A stretch of DNA of 53,202 nt, from positions 1-53,202 of the forward strand of contig CAMYNX010000002.1 in NCBI GenBank assembly GCA_947259875.1, written 5' to 3'. Both the position numbers and the translations under genes were made by a program. The DNA comes from an uncultured Gammaproteobacteria bacterium (GTDB taxonomy: Bacteria > Pseudomonadota > Gammaproteobacteria > Arenicellales > JAANXG01). The stretch's first letter is position 1. Every line of letters begins with the position of its first letter. The notes beneath the pieces are model-generated. The model was not told where the DNA came from. It made no database searches and was given only the letters and a program-made list of their open reading frames with translations. This document shows positions 16,271 through 24,057 of this stretch, one piece after another.

Positions 16271-16303
16271 GAGAGACCGTGGCAACGCGGTCTCTCTTTT
16301 TTT
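16271..16303 (+). terminator. Rho-independent terminator after yeiH
   Basis: A 9-bp perfect stem (GAGAGACCG / CGGTCTCTC) with an 8-nt loop is followed directly by seven T residues. It lies 37 bp after the yeiH stop and closes the operon. Confidence 0.93.
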
Positions 16304-16365
16304 GGGTATAACGCAAGGCTTGTATGATAAGTTACTGGCTTTAGCAGATCGGACAACACCATCCC

Positions 16366-16914
16366 ATGGTTGACGTGGAACATTCGGTGGAGATCAACAG
16401 CGATCCGGACACGGTGTTTTCGCTGGTAACGGACATACCGCGAAAGGCCCGGCTCGATCCCAACGCGAAGGTATTGGGTGTGGTGCAGGAGACCGAGGGC
16501 CCGGTGGCCCTCGGCACCACGTTTCACTATCGGCTGGTGGTCGAGGGCAGGATCGCCGATTACCGCAGCCGGTGTATCGCCTTCGAGCCGGGGCGGCTGA
16601 TCGAGACCCTGTCGGATTCGGATCCCCCGTTCACGGTGCGGGTGACGGTGGAACCGTTATCCAACGGCGCACGTCTGACGCAAAAGGAATCGTTCACCGT
16701 GCCACGTATCCACATCCCGTTGCCCACGGCGGACGGATGGCGGGGGAAGTTGTTTCGGGTGCTATTCGGCAACCGCGATGCTATACAGCAAGATCCCAGT
16801 GCCTCGCGAGATGACGAGGCGCGTATGGAGGCGAAACTCAAAATTCGCCTGGAGAAATGGCTCGAGGCCATCAAGCAGGAACTCGAATCACAACACGGTA
16901 GACTCAATGCCTGA
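16366..16914 (+). CDS. SRPBCC (START-like) ligand-binding protein
   Basis: The first 130 residues follow the polyketide-cyclase/START fold (VEHSVEINSDPDTVFSLVTD, then LGTTFHYRLVVEGR and FEPGRLIETL). A helical charged C-terminus (ARMEAKLKIRLEKWLEAIKQ) completes the 182 aa. Such proteins bind hydrophobic ligands or lipids; no catalytic residues can be named. No good ribosome site precedes ATG 16366. It stands alone after the terminator. Confidence 0.75.
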   Translation: MVDVEHSVEINSDPDTVFSLVTDIPRKARLDPNAKVLGVVQETEGPVALGTTFHYRLVVEGRIADYRSRCIAFEPGRLIETLSDSDPPFTVRVTVEPLSNGARLTQKESFTVPRIHIPLPTADGWRGKLFRVLFGNRDAIQQDPSASRDDEARMEAKLKIRLEKWLEAIKQELESQHGRLNA

Positions 16915-17002
16915 TATTCGCTTGCTAGCCGTCGATGTTGGACAGTCTAAATCGGTGATCGGTTAACAGCGGTTTGACGGCGCGAGTATAAGTCCTCGCA
17001 AC

Positions 17003-17254
17003 ATGAACATAGACGATAGAACATTATCCATTTTGCTGCGCGTAGTCGGCGGATCTTTGGCTGTAGCATGTATTGTTCTGGTGTTTCTTCGCGTGTACAG
17101 TTTGGTTGTACTCGATACGGCGTCATCACCCGCCGAGAACTTTGTCCACGTACTGCGTATCCTGTTCCCGCTGTCATTGGGACTCATTGCAGCGTATGTG
17201 GCGTTTACCGGCAACATACCCTTTACGTCACGGCGTGACCGCGAGAATAAATAG
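17003..17254 (+). CDS. Small two-span membrane protein
   Basis: This 83-residue product has two hydrophobic helices (SLAVACIVLVFLRVYSLVVL and LFPLSLGLIAAYVAFTG) joined by a polar loop, and a basic C-terminus (SRRDRENK), consistent with both ends in the cytoplasm. No family is recognised and no strong ribosome site is seen, so the gene is supported by its membrane-protein composition only. Confidence 0.5.
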   Translation: MNIDDRTLSILLRVVGGSLAVACIVLVFLRVYSLVVLDTASSPAENFVHVLRILFPLSLGLIAAYVAFTGNIPFTSRRDRENK

Positions 17255-17351
17255 TTCGCATCTGGCAACGCCTATCGAGACCGACCACTTTCATCGGCCC
17301 GCCCATCAGGCGGTTCACCACGAACCACTCGACCCGACGGAATCTTGAACA

Positions 17352-17567
17352 ATGACCGCGTTGTCATTCTTGGGGATGGTGTTCATGGCGCTCGGCGCAT
17401 TGTTGATCTTCGTCCGCGCGGCCGCCGCGCGCAAGATGACAGCGCTGTATAAGAGATGGGGAGTCGAGGTCCCGGAGGACAGGTACGTGAAGCAGTTTGT
17501 GTTCATAGGTGTGGTTCTCATTGCCGTTGGATTTCTCGTCACCACCGGACTGATTGAAAAACTGTAA
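17352..17567 (+). CDS. Small two-span membrane protein
   Basis: The 71-residue product has two membrane helices (LSFLGMVFMALGALLIFVRA and FVFIGVVLIAVGFLVTTGLI) with a basic connecting loop (RKMTALYKRWG) that should be cytoplasmic. It lies 97 bp after another small membrane protein on the same strand. Family and function are not recognised. Confidence 0.52.
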   Translation: MTALSFLGMVFMALGALLIFVRAAAARKMTALYKRWGVEVPEDRYVKQFVFIGVVLIAVGFLVTTGLIEKL

Positions 17568-17726
17568 TCGAAAAATTTGATATCGATCAGCGACGCATGG
17601 AGTGTTGCGCGTACACCATGGCTATCCAACCCGCAAACTGAGCGTCACAGGGAGTGCGTAATCAGAAATCACCACTGTTTGCGCCCGCACCTCTCCCGAT
17701 ACACCTCGCGGTGGAACGAGTAGAAT

Positions 17727-18623
17727 CTAAGTAACTTCCGGAGCAATGACACGGCGCGCGTGCAGTCTGCCCTCAGCCGTATGTAATACGAGTCCTGCCC
17801 AAATCATAATAAAGGTGATTGATTGCGCGAGTTCTATCGGCTCTCCGTAAACGAAAACACCGAGCAGGAACTGTAGAGTCGGAGTGAGATAGAAGACAAA
17901 TCCGAGCGTGGCCAGCGGCAGTCGTTTGCCAGCCGCAACGTAAAATAAAAGTGGTGTACCCGTCATCACACCACCGAACACCAACAGGCTATCTGTGGTC
18001 CAATCCGTATGCAGGAATGCGGCCGAGCCTGTGCCGCCCAGCCACCACATCCAGGCGAGGGCGACAGGCGTAAGCAACATGGTCTCGACAAACAATCCGG
18101 TTGCAGAATCGCATGACACCAGCTTGCGCAGCGCGCCATAGCCGGCAAAACTCAATCCCACGCCCAGACTTACCCAACTTGGGGCATGGCTGAAGAAAAG
18201 CTGGTTGACAACACCGGCTGCTGCCATTGCCAGCGCGATCCATTGCCACATTCGGAGACGCTCGTGGAACAGCAACATACCTAACAGCACGCTCAACAGC
18301 GGCGTCAAAAAGTAGCCGAGGCTCGCCTGCACTACCTGATCGTGATTCACCGCCCAGATGTAGATCCCCCAGTTGACCGCAATCAGCACTGTGGTCACGG
18401 TCAATGTCAACACTTGCCGTCGATCTTTGATCACTGTGCCCACGCGATGCCAGCGACGCACCAAAGTCAGCACGACCGCTACGAAAGGTACGGTCCATAC
18501 GATTCGGTGGGCAAGCACCTCCAGTGCTTCGACATGCGATAACCACTTCCAGTACACCGGGAACAAGCCCCAGATCACGTACGCGGCAACCGCATACGAA
18601 TAGCCTGTAAGCACATTATGCAT
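17727..18623 (-). CDS. rarD: RarD-type EamA-family transporter
   Basis: The protein has about ten membrane helices in two EamA repeats and the RarD start YAVAAYVIWGLFPVYWKWL, then HRIVWTVPF and NHDQVVQASLGYFLTPLLSV, which are characteristic of RarD. At 298 aa it has the family length. RarD is a drug/metabolite-superfamily permease whose substrate is not well established. It appears to be transcribed alone and converges on the small membrane protein genes. Confidence 0.92.
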   Translation of the reverse strand: MHNVLTGYSYAVAAYVIWGLFPVYWKWLSHVEALEVLAHRIVWTVPFVAVVLTLVRRWHRVGTVIKDRRQVLTLTVTTVLIAVNWGIYIWAVNHDQVVQASLGYFLTPLLSVLLGMLLFHERLRMWQWIALAMAAAGVVNQLFFSHAPSWVSLGVGLSFAGYGALRKLVSCDSATGLFVETMLLTPVALAWMWWLGGTGSAAFLHTDWTTDSLLVFGGVMTGTPLLFYVAAGKRLPLATLGFVFYLTPTLQFLLGVFVYGEPIELAQSITFIMIWAGLVLHTAEGRLHARRVIAPEVT

Positions 18624-18894
18624 CGATCGTTTGGTGATAATTGAATTTGAAATCGTTACGAATCACGCGCTGGGTTGGCCAGGAATATTGGCCCAAATAA
18701 TGTATCACCGCGGCAACGCTACGCATAACGGTTGGATCGACCAGGCCATCGGGGCCGGCGAATTGCGGCGTTCAATCACCCGGTCCTCTCGCCGTATTCC
18801 GGGATACTAGGCGTCGTAACCGGGCTAGCGGGGTAGAGAGCTGTCGCTATCTATAAATTTACTCCCGCTCAAGTTTCCTGATCGACAATAGATT

Positions 18895-19761
18895 TCAGCC
18901 CGGGATGTAGATCCCGGCGCTGCGTATCGCGCGTACGATCTCCTTGGTGGCGCGTTCCATGGTCTCGACGGCAGTCTCGTAGTCGCCACTTGCCGCCTGC
19001 TGTTCCGCGGTTGCGCGCGTCTTCGCTGCCTGATCCATGAACTTCTCGACGATCGACTTGAGGCTCGCGTTGGCCTGTATCTTTTCCTGGAGCAACACGT
19101 CCACCAGCATTCTGTGTGTGTCGTTACGGTCGACTTCGTAATGATACTCGTCCTCCTTGGTCTCGAAATGCAGCGTACGCACCAAGGTTTCCCCGCCGCG
19201 TATTTGTTCAATCGCCATCTTGGCCGCGACGTACGCCTCATCCAATACTTTACGCGCCTCAACCAGTTTTTTCGCGTCGCGCAAGCTCTGCGCTTGGACT
19301 ATCTTGGCGTCGACGATCTCACGCAAGTCGCCACCTTCAGAGGCAGTGCCTTTTTCTTGGCTTATGCGCGTGTAGGTGTCAGTAAGCGCCGTAACGGATT
19401 CTAATCGAGTCAGGTAATCACGCTCGCGCTTTTTCTCCAATACCCCTTCTTTCCCCGCCATGCGCGCGGCCTCGAACATGGTCCGGCTCGACTTAGTGAG
19501 TAATTCATTGCCGCTGTTGAGATCACCGGCGTTGAGGGCATCCACCGCTTGCCGGTAAAGCGCACGCGCCTCATCACGTTTAGCCATTGCCTGAGGGTTC
19601 GCGCTCGCCTCGATCTGTTTGGCTGCCTTTGACGTCTCGATAAGCCTGCCGACGGACTGCACGCGGTCGTTGTTCGCAGCACCCTGTGGGTTCGCCTGCG
19701 CGACGACCTGATTGACACTACCCAATGTCAGGATCATTGTGATCAGAAGAGTTCTATGCAT
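18895..19761 (-). CDS. Exported helical protein of unknown function
   Basis: A signal peptide (LLITMILTLGSVNQVVAQA) precedes about 265 residues that are almost entirely helical and rich in Ala, Glu, Lys and Arg. Possible TPR-like or coiled-coil units are seen (ARALYRQAVDALNAGDLNSG, AGDYETAVETMERAT-like). No cysteine and no catalytic motif are present. It starts 108 bp after hypX ends on the same strand, so it may be transcribed from the hyp operon, but a link to the hydrogenase is not shown. Confidence 0.7.
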   Translation of the reverse strand: MHRTLLITMILTLGSVNQVVAQANPQGAANNDRVQSVGRLIETSKAAKQIEASANPQAMAKRDEARALYRQAVDALNAGDLNSGNELLTKSSRTMFEAARMAGKEGVLEKKRERDYLTRLESVTALTDTYTRISQEKGTASEGGDLREIVDAKIVQAQSLRDAKKLVEARKVLDEAYVAAKMAIEQIRGGETLVRTLHFETKEDEYHYEVDRNDTHRMLVDVLLQEKIQANASLKSIVEKFMDQAAKTRATAEQQAASGDYETAVETMERATKEIVRAIRSAGIYIPG

Positions 19762-19869
19762 GCTCCTTACCTCTTTAAAATATCCGACATTAACCCAGCA
19801 GTGTAGCGCCGTTTGGGCGGTTTTGCGCCTAACATTGGTTCAAGTTCGAATTGACATTGCATGTCAATT

Positions 19870-21603
19870 TCATGATTCGGGTTGGCTGCGGCGGTGGACG
19901 GCCAGATGCAATGGCGTGCGGGAATGAGGAACCCGAAACACGAAATTATAGCGCGCCACATGATAGCTTGCATCGAAGCCGTAGAAATTGAGCTTCATCT
20001 GCTCCAACTCCGCCGCACGGTAGCTTGCGAGCGGCTTTTCTAACTCGTCCCGTTTTCGCTGTTCGTATTTTTCGCGAATGATATCTTCGTAATCCGGGCT
20101 GTTCGCGATCCCTTCGGCCAATTCTTCCACCGCGGGTATAAAGGATATGGTATCGGTTTCTATGACTCGGTCGATGAGGCCAATCTTCGCAGCCCGCCGC
20201 GCACTGATCGGCAGGCGATTCTCGGTTAGGATTTCGGCGCGCTCAACACCCACTCGTTTCGGTAACAAATAGGTCCAATATTCAGATCCGTAGAGATTTC
20301 CCATATTCTTATAATGCGGGTTGAGGATCACACCCTCGCGGGCGATGACTTGGTCGGCAGCCAAAGCGAGGAAGACGCCACCCGCCCCGGCGTTGCCGCG
20401 CAATGCAGCGACGGTCACTCGATCCTCAGTAGTTATGATCGCGCGCGCAATGTCGTCGATAGCATTGATGTTGTGCCACGACTCGTCTGCTGGGCTATGT
20501 GCGGCCTCGATGACGTTGAGGTGCATACCGTTGGACCAGAAATCCGGCCCACCTAGCAGTACGATGACACGCACCGGCCTTGCCCGTGCGTACTCGAACG
20601 CCCGCAGCAAACGTTCACATTGATCGACTGACATGGCGCCGTTGTAAAAACGAAATTCCAGATAACCAACCTGGTTGTGTTCCCGGTAAACAATCTCGCG
20701 AAAGGTTTCTCGATGGTGGTTGACGGCGAACTCTTCCGGCGCCTCGGGTAGTTCGGTGATCTGATCTTCGAACGCCAGGGTAGCGGGAAGCTTCAATCTC
20801 CCTACGCCCGCCGAGTCTTTCTTATTGACATGCCCGATCCACACTGCGCCATCCACGGTGGCCCGGCACAACGCTCCATGGCGGCGGGCGATGATCGCTC
20901 CCGGTGAGCCGGAAAGACAGTCTTCTTGCCAGGCGTCGTACAGATACACCACCTCACCGAACATTTCGTCCAACACACCGGGCTGTCCGTCGGCGGAGCG
21001 GATCTTGCGCAGCGCAACCTTGGTGGTATCCACCAACCAGTCGATCCGGCGATCGCCTGGCTTCATCCACGGCCGCCATCGACCTCGGACCTCGGGGTCG
21101 CTGTAATCGAGCGGTCGCGGCCGAAATGAACCGCTTTTTATCCGTTCCAGGGCGTGGCGCACAGTGATTACTGCGGCCTCGGTGACCTCATGGCGGTATA
21201 GGCTGCCCTTGGCAGCATCACGCATAGCGAACTCTTGCCATGCCCAGATATCCCCGGCGTCCATGTCGGCATTGGCCTGCAGGCAGGTCACCCCCCAACG
21301 CCGCTCGTTGTTGAGTAACGCCCAGTCCAAGGCCGACGGTCCACGATCACCGATAATCCCGGGGTGAATCACCAGGCACGGGGTGTTTTGCCAAACGTCT
21401 TCCGGCATCGCCCGCTTGAGAAATGGCGCGATGATGACATCGGGTTGGAACACCGCCACCGCCTCGCGGGTAACCGAATCATTGATATCGAACTCAACTG
21501 AGACCGTGTGTCCCGCTTCGCTGAGTTCCACCCACAGCCTTTGGCTCAGACTGTTGAAGGCGTGTGTAAGCAAAAGAAGTCGCACGATACGTTCAAGCGG
21601 CAC
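19870..21603 (-). CDS. hypX: HypX: hydrogenase maturation enzyme for CO-ligand synthesis
   Basis: The 577-residue protein has the two halves of HypX/HoxX. The N-terminal half is a formyltransferase-like domain (VIHPGIIGDRGPSALDWAL, MDAGDIWAWQEF). The C-terminal half is an enoyl-CoA-hydratase/crotonase-like domain (LLGGPDFWSNGMHLN, RGNAGAGGVFLALAADQVI). HypX makes the CO ligand of the NiFe centre from formyl-tetrahydrofolate through formyl-CoA under oxic conditions. The gene begins three bases after hypE stops and ends the hypFCDEX operon. Its presence means hydrogenase assembly is expected with oxygen present. Confidence 0.95.
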   Translation of the reverse strand: MPLERIVRLLLLTHAFNSLSQRLWVELSEAGHTVSVEFDINDSVTREAVAVFQPDVIIAPFLKRAMPEDVWQNTPCLVIHPGIIGDRGPSALDWALLNNERRWGVTCLQANADMDAGDIWAWQEFAMRDAAKGSLYRHEVTEAAVITVRHALERIKSGSFRPRPLDYSDPEVRGRWRPWMKPGDRRIDWLVDTTKVALRKIRSADGQPGVLDEMFGEVVYLYDAWQEDCLSGSPGAIIARRHGALCRATVDGAVWIGHVNKKDSAGVGRLKLPATLAFEDQITELPEAPEEFAVNHHRETFREIVYREHNQVGYLEFRFYNGAMSVDQCERLLRAFEYARARPVRVIVLLGGPDFWSNGMHLNVIEAAHSPADESWHNINAIDDIARAIITTEDRVTVAALRGNAGAGGVFLALAADQVIAREGVILNPHYKNMGNLYGSEYWTYLLPKRVGVERAEILTENRLPISARRAAKIGLIDRVIETDTISFIPAVEELAEGIANSPDYEDIIREKYEQRKRDELEKPLASYRAAELEQMKLNFYGFDASYHVARYNFVFRVPHSRTPLHLAVHRRSQPES

Positions 21604-21606
21604 CGA

Positions 21607-22668
21607 CTAACAAATACGTGGCAGTTGTTCGCTACTCAACCAATCGACTACGCGGCTGCCTCCGAAAGCAGTTTGCATGCGCACAAAATGGTGCGGGTCC
21701 GCCGCCACCTCACCGATCACCGCAGACTTCCTTCCCAGGGGATGATCCTTCATTGCATCGACCAGGCTTTGTGCGTGTTGCGGCGGACAGACAGCGATGA
21801 GCTTACCCTCATTGGCGACGTACAGGGGATCGAGGCCGAGTAACTCGCAGACCGCTGACACCTCTGGCCGGATCGGAATCGCGGCCTCCTGAATCACCAT
21901 GCCGACGTTGGATTGTCGCGCTAACTCATTGAGGGTGGTGGCCACACCGCCGCGCGTCGGGTCGCGAAGACAACGTATCTGCGGTGCCGTGGCGACCATG
22001 ACCCGGACCAGGTCATGCAATGCGGCGGAATCGGACACCACCGAAACCTCAAAGTCCAACTCGGTCCGTTCGGACATCACCGCTACACCGTGATCACCGA
22101 TGGTCCCGTTGATCAATATACAGTCACCGGGTTGCGCCAAATCACCAGAGAGGTGCAACCCTTCCGGAATAACGCCGATACCGGTGGTGTTGATGAATAC
22201 TCCGTCCGCCTTGCCACGCTCAACCACCTTGGTATCGCCGGTAACAACCGCAACCTCGGCGGCGCGGGCGGCGTGGGCCATGGATTCGACGATCTGTTTG
22301 AGGTCGCTGAGCGGGAAACCAGCTTCGATAATGAACCCCGCCGAAAGGTGCAACGGACGCGCACCGGACATGGCGATGTCGTTGATGGTTCCATGAACTG
22401 CCAGCGAGCCAATGTCGCCGCCGGGAAAGAACAGGGGCGAAATCACATAGCTGTCGGTGGTCATCGCCACCCGTCCCGCAGGCAGTTCGAGACACGCCTG
22501 GTCGTTGCCCTGTTCCAGCCACGGATTGGCCAAGGATTTGGCGAACAATTCGTCGATGAGCTGTGTCATCGCGCGGCCCCCGCTACCATGAGAGAGTTCA
22601 ATTACACCGCGCTTAAAATTAAGCGGCCTGCCGAATTCCCGCTTAGTGCGCACCTGCGGCGCGCTCAT
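21607..22668 (-). CDS. hypE: HypE: carbamoyl dehydratase for cyanide-ligand synthesis
   Basis: I start at ATG 22668 (353 aa), which overlaps the hypD stop as ATGA; the track's 409-aa frame runs into hypD without reason. The sequence has the PurM/ATP-binding features ELSHGSGGRAM, VMTTDSYV-type AMTTDSYVISP and TGDTKVVERGKADG, and the essential C-terminal tail LPRIC, whose cysteine receives the carbamoyl group from HypF and is dehydrated to thiocyanate. It works in the cytoplasm with HypC, HypD and HypF on the Fe(CN)2CO unit. Confidence 0.97.
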   Translation of the reverse strand: MSAPQVRTKREFGRPLNFKRGVIELSHGSGGRAMTQLIDELFAKSLANPWLEQGNDQACLELPAGRVAMTTDSYVISPLFFPGGDIGSLAVHGTINDIAMSGARPLHLSAGFIIEAGFPLSDLKQIVESMAHAARAAEVAVVTGDTKVVERGKADGVFINTTGIGVIPEGLHLSGDLAQPGDCILINGTIGDHGVAVMSERTELDFEVSVVSDSAALHDLVRVMVATAPQIRCLRDPTRGGVATTLNELARQSNVGMVIQEAAIPIRPEVSAVCELLGLDPLYVANEGKLIAVCPPQHAQSLVDAMKDHPLGRKSAVIGEVAADPHHFVRMQTAFGGSRVVDWLSSEQLPRIC

Positions 22669-23801
22669 GCCGTCTCCGCTTCGTCTTGATAGCGGCCATA
22701 GATATAGTGGGCGGCGCAGGCGCCCTCTGACGACACCATGCATGACCCCATGGGGGTCTCCGGTGTGCACGTGGTGGCGAATAATTTGCAGTCGATCGGT
22801 TGCAAGACACCACGCAAGATGGCGCCACATTGGCATCCGTTGTGCTCCTTGGCGGGGGTGTAGTTCAGGTTGAATCGTGCCTCGGCGTTAAACTTCAAAA
22901 ACCGGTCTTTGATCCGTAATGCGCTGTACGGAACAACGCCGAGACCGCGCCATTCGAACTGTCTGCGTAACTCGAAGACATCCGCCACTATCCGCTTGGC
23001 TTTGATGTTTCCATGACGCGATACCGCACGGATGTATTGGTTCTCGACTTCAGCGCGTCCGCTATTGAGTTGACGAATCAACATGAGTATGGACTGCATC
23101 ACATCCAAGGGTTCAAATCCCGAGATAATCACCGGCTTATGGTACTCCCGCGCAAAAAACTCATAGGGTTGCGAACCGATTACTACGCTGACGTGGGCGG
23201 GCCCCAAGAATCCGTCAATCGGCACCGTCCCGAGCTCACGCACATCCGGAGACTCGAGGATATTGGCGATCGCTGAAGGCGTCAGCACGTGGTTGCAGAA
23301 CACCGTGAAGTTTTCCAAACCCTGGGCCTGTGCGCTTTGAATTGCGACCGCCGTGGGTGGTGTCGTGGTTTCGAAACCGATGGCGAAAAATACCACCTGT
23401 CTATCCGGAAGCTGGTGCGCCAGCTTCAATGCGTCGGCGGCAGAATACACCATGCGGATGTCCGCGCCCTCGGCCTTCGCCTTGAGCAGACTCCGCCCTT
23501 CGGATCCCGGCACCCGCAACATGTCGCCGTAGGTACACAAGGTAACTCCATCGCGATCGGCAAGGCAGAGCGCCATGTCGAGCCTGCCGATGGGCAACAC
23601 ACATACTGGGCAGCCGGGCCCGTGGATCATGTTGACATTGTCAGGCAGCAAGTCCCGCACACCATATCGATATATTGCATGGGTGTGGCCGCCGCAGAAT
23701 TCCATTAGGTTGTATTTGCGGTCCGGTTTGGCCTCCAGGGTCATTTGTTTGGCAACACCGCAGGCGGTTACGCCATCGCGGAATTCGTCGATGTATTTCA
23801 T
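22665..23801 (-). CDS. hypD: HypD: scaffold for Fe(CN)2CO assembly
   Basis: The 378-aa protein carries all HypD signatures: EFCGGHTHAIYRYG (C36), HGPGCPVCVLP (C64, C67), CTYGDMLRVPG, and a C-terminal cysteine-rich region (CQCGAILRG, CTPETPMGSCMVSSEG) that binds a [4Fe-4S] cluster. With HypC it holds the iron while cyanide and CO ligands are added. It overlaps hypC and hypE by four bases at each end, indicating tight coupling. Confidence 0.98.
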   Translation of the reverse strand: MKYIDEFRDGVTACGVAKQMTLEAKPDRKYNLMEFCGGHTHAIYRYGVRDLLPDNVNMIHGPGCPVCVLPIGRLDMALCLADRDGVTLCTYGDMLRVPGSEGRSLLKAKAEGADIRMVYSAADALKLAHQLPDRQVVFFAIGFETTTPPTAVAIQSAQAQGLENFTVFCNHVLTPSAIANILESPDVRELGTVPIDGFLGPAHVSVVIGSQPYEFFAREYHKPVIISGFEPLDVMQSILMLIRQLNSGRAEVENQYIRAVSRHGNIKAKRIVADVFELRRQFEWRGLGVVPYSALRIKDRFLKFNAEARFNLNYTPAKEHNGCQCGAILRGVLQPIDCKLFATTCTPETPMGSCMVSSEGACAAHYIYGRYQDEAETA

Positions 23802-24037
23802 GACGCGACGGTCTCGCTCGAGGTCTGCGAGATCGCGTTTAACAGCTCCAGGGTCTTCTCCGCCTCGGCCGGATCGAGCCGCCCCAGAGCATAGCCCACA
23901 TGCACGATTACAAAATCTCCTATCGCAACATCGTCTACGAGCGCCAGCGAGATCTCCTTTTGAACACCATCGATCTCAATGATGGCGCGGTCATCATCGA
24001 GCATCTGGCTCACGCGCGCTGGTATGGCAAGACACAT
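23798..24037 (-). CDS. hypC: HypC chaperone (first copy)
   Basis: The 79-residue protein starts MCLAIPARV, with the essential Cys2, and has the small beta-barrel pattern of HypC (IGDFVIVHVGYALGRLD). It binds HypD and delivers the Fe(CN)2CO unit to the large subunit precursor. A second copy is encoded at 33418 in the structural operon, so this one may serve the general HypCD complex. It lies 20 bp after hypF. Confidence 0.96.
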   Translation of the reverse strand: MCLAIPARVSQMLDDDRAIIEIDGVQKEISLALVDDVAIGDFVIVHVGYALGRLDPAEAEKTLELLNAISQTSSETVAS

Positions 24038-24057
24038 ATCGATTACTCACTATACAT

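Noticed and set aside
14537-16285. 582-aa minus-strand ORF antisense to yeiH
   Set aside because: It is a mirror of the high-GC yeiH gene, very rich in His, Gln, Arg and Asp, without domains or a ribosome site. The plus strand encodes a clear transporter.
17577-17590. TTGAT-ATCG-ATCAG, one mismatch from an FNR box
   Set aside because: It lies after a small membrane-protein gene and far from any promoter-proximal start (rarD starts at 18623), so it is likely a chance match.
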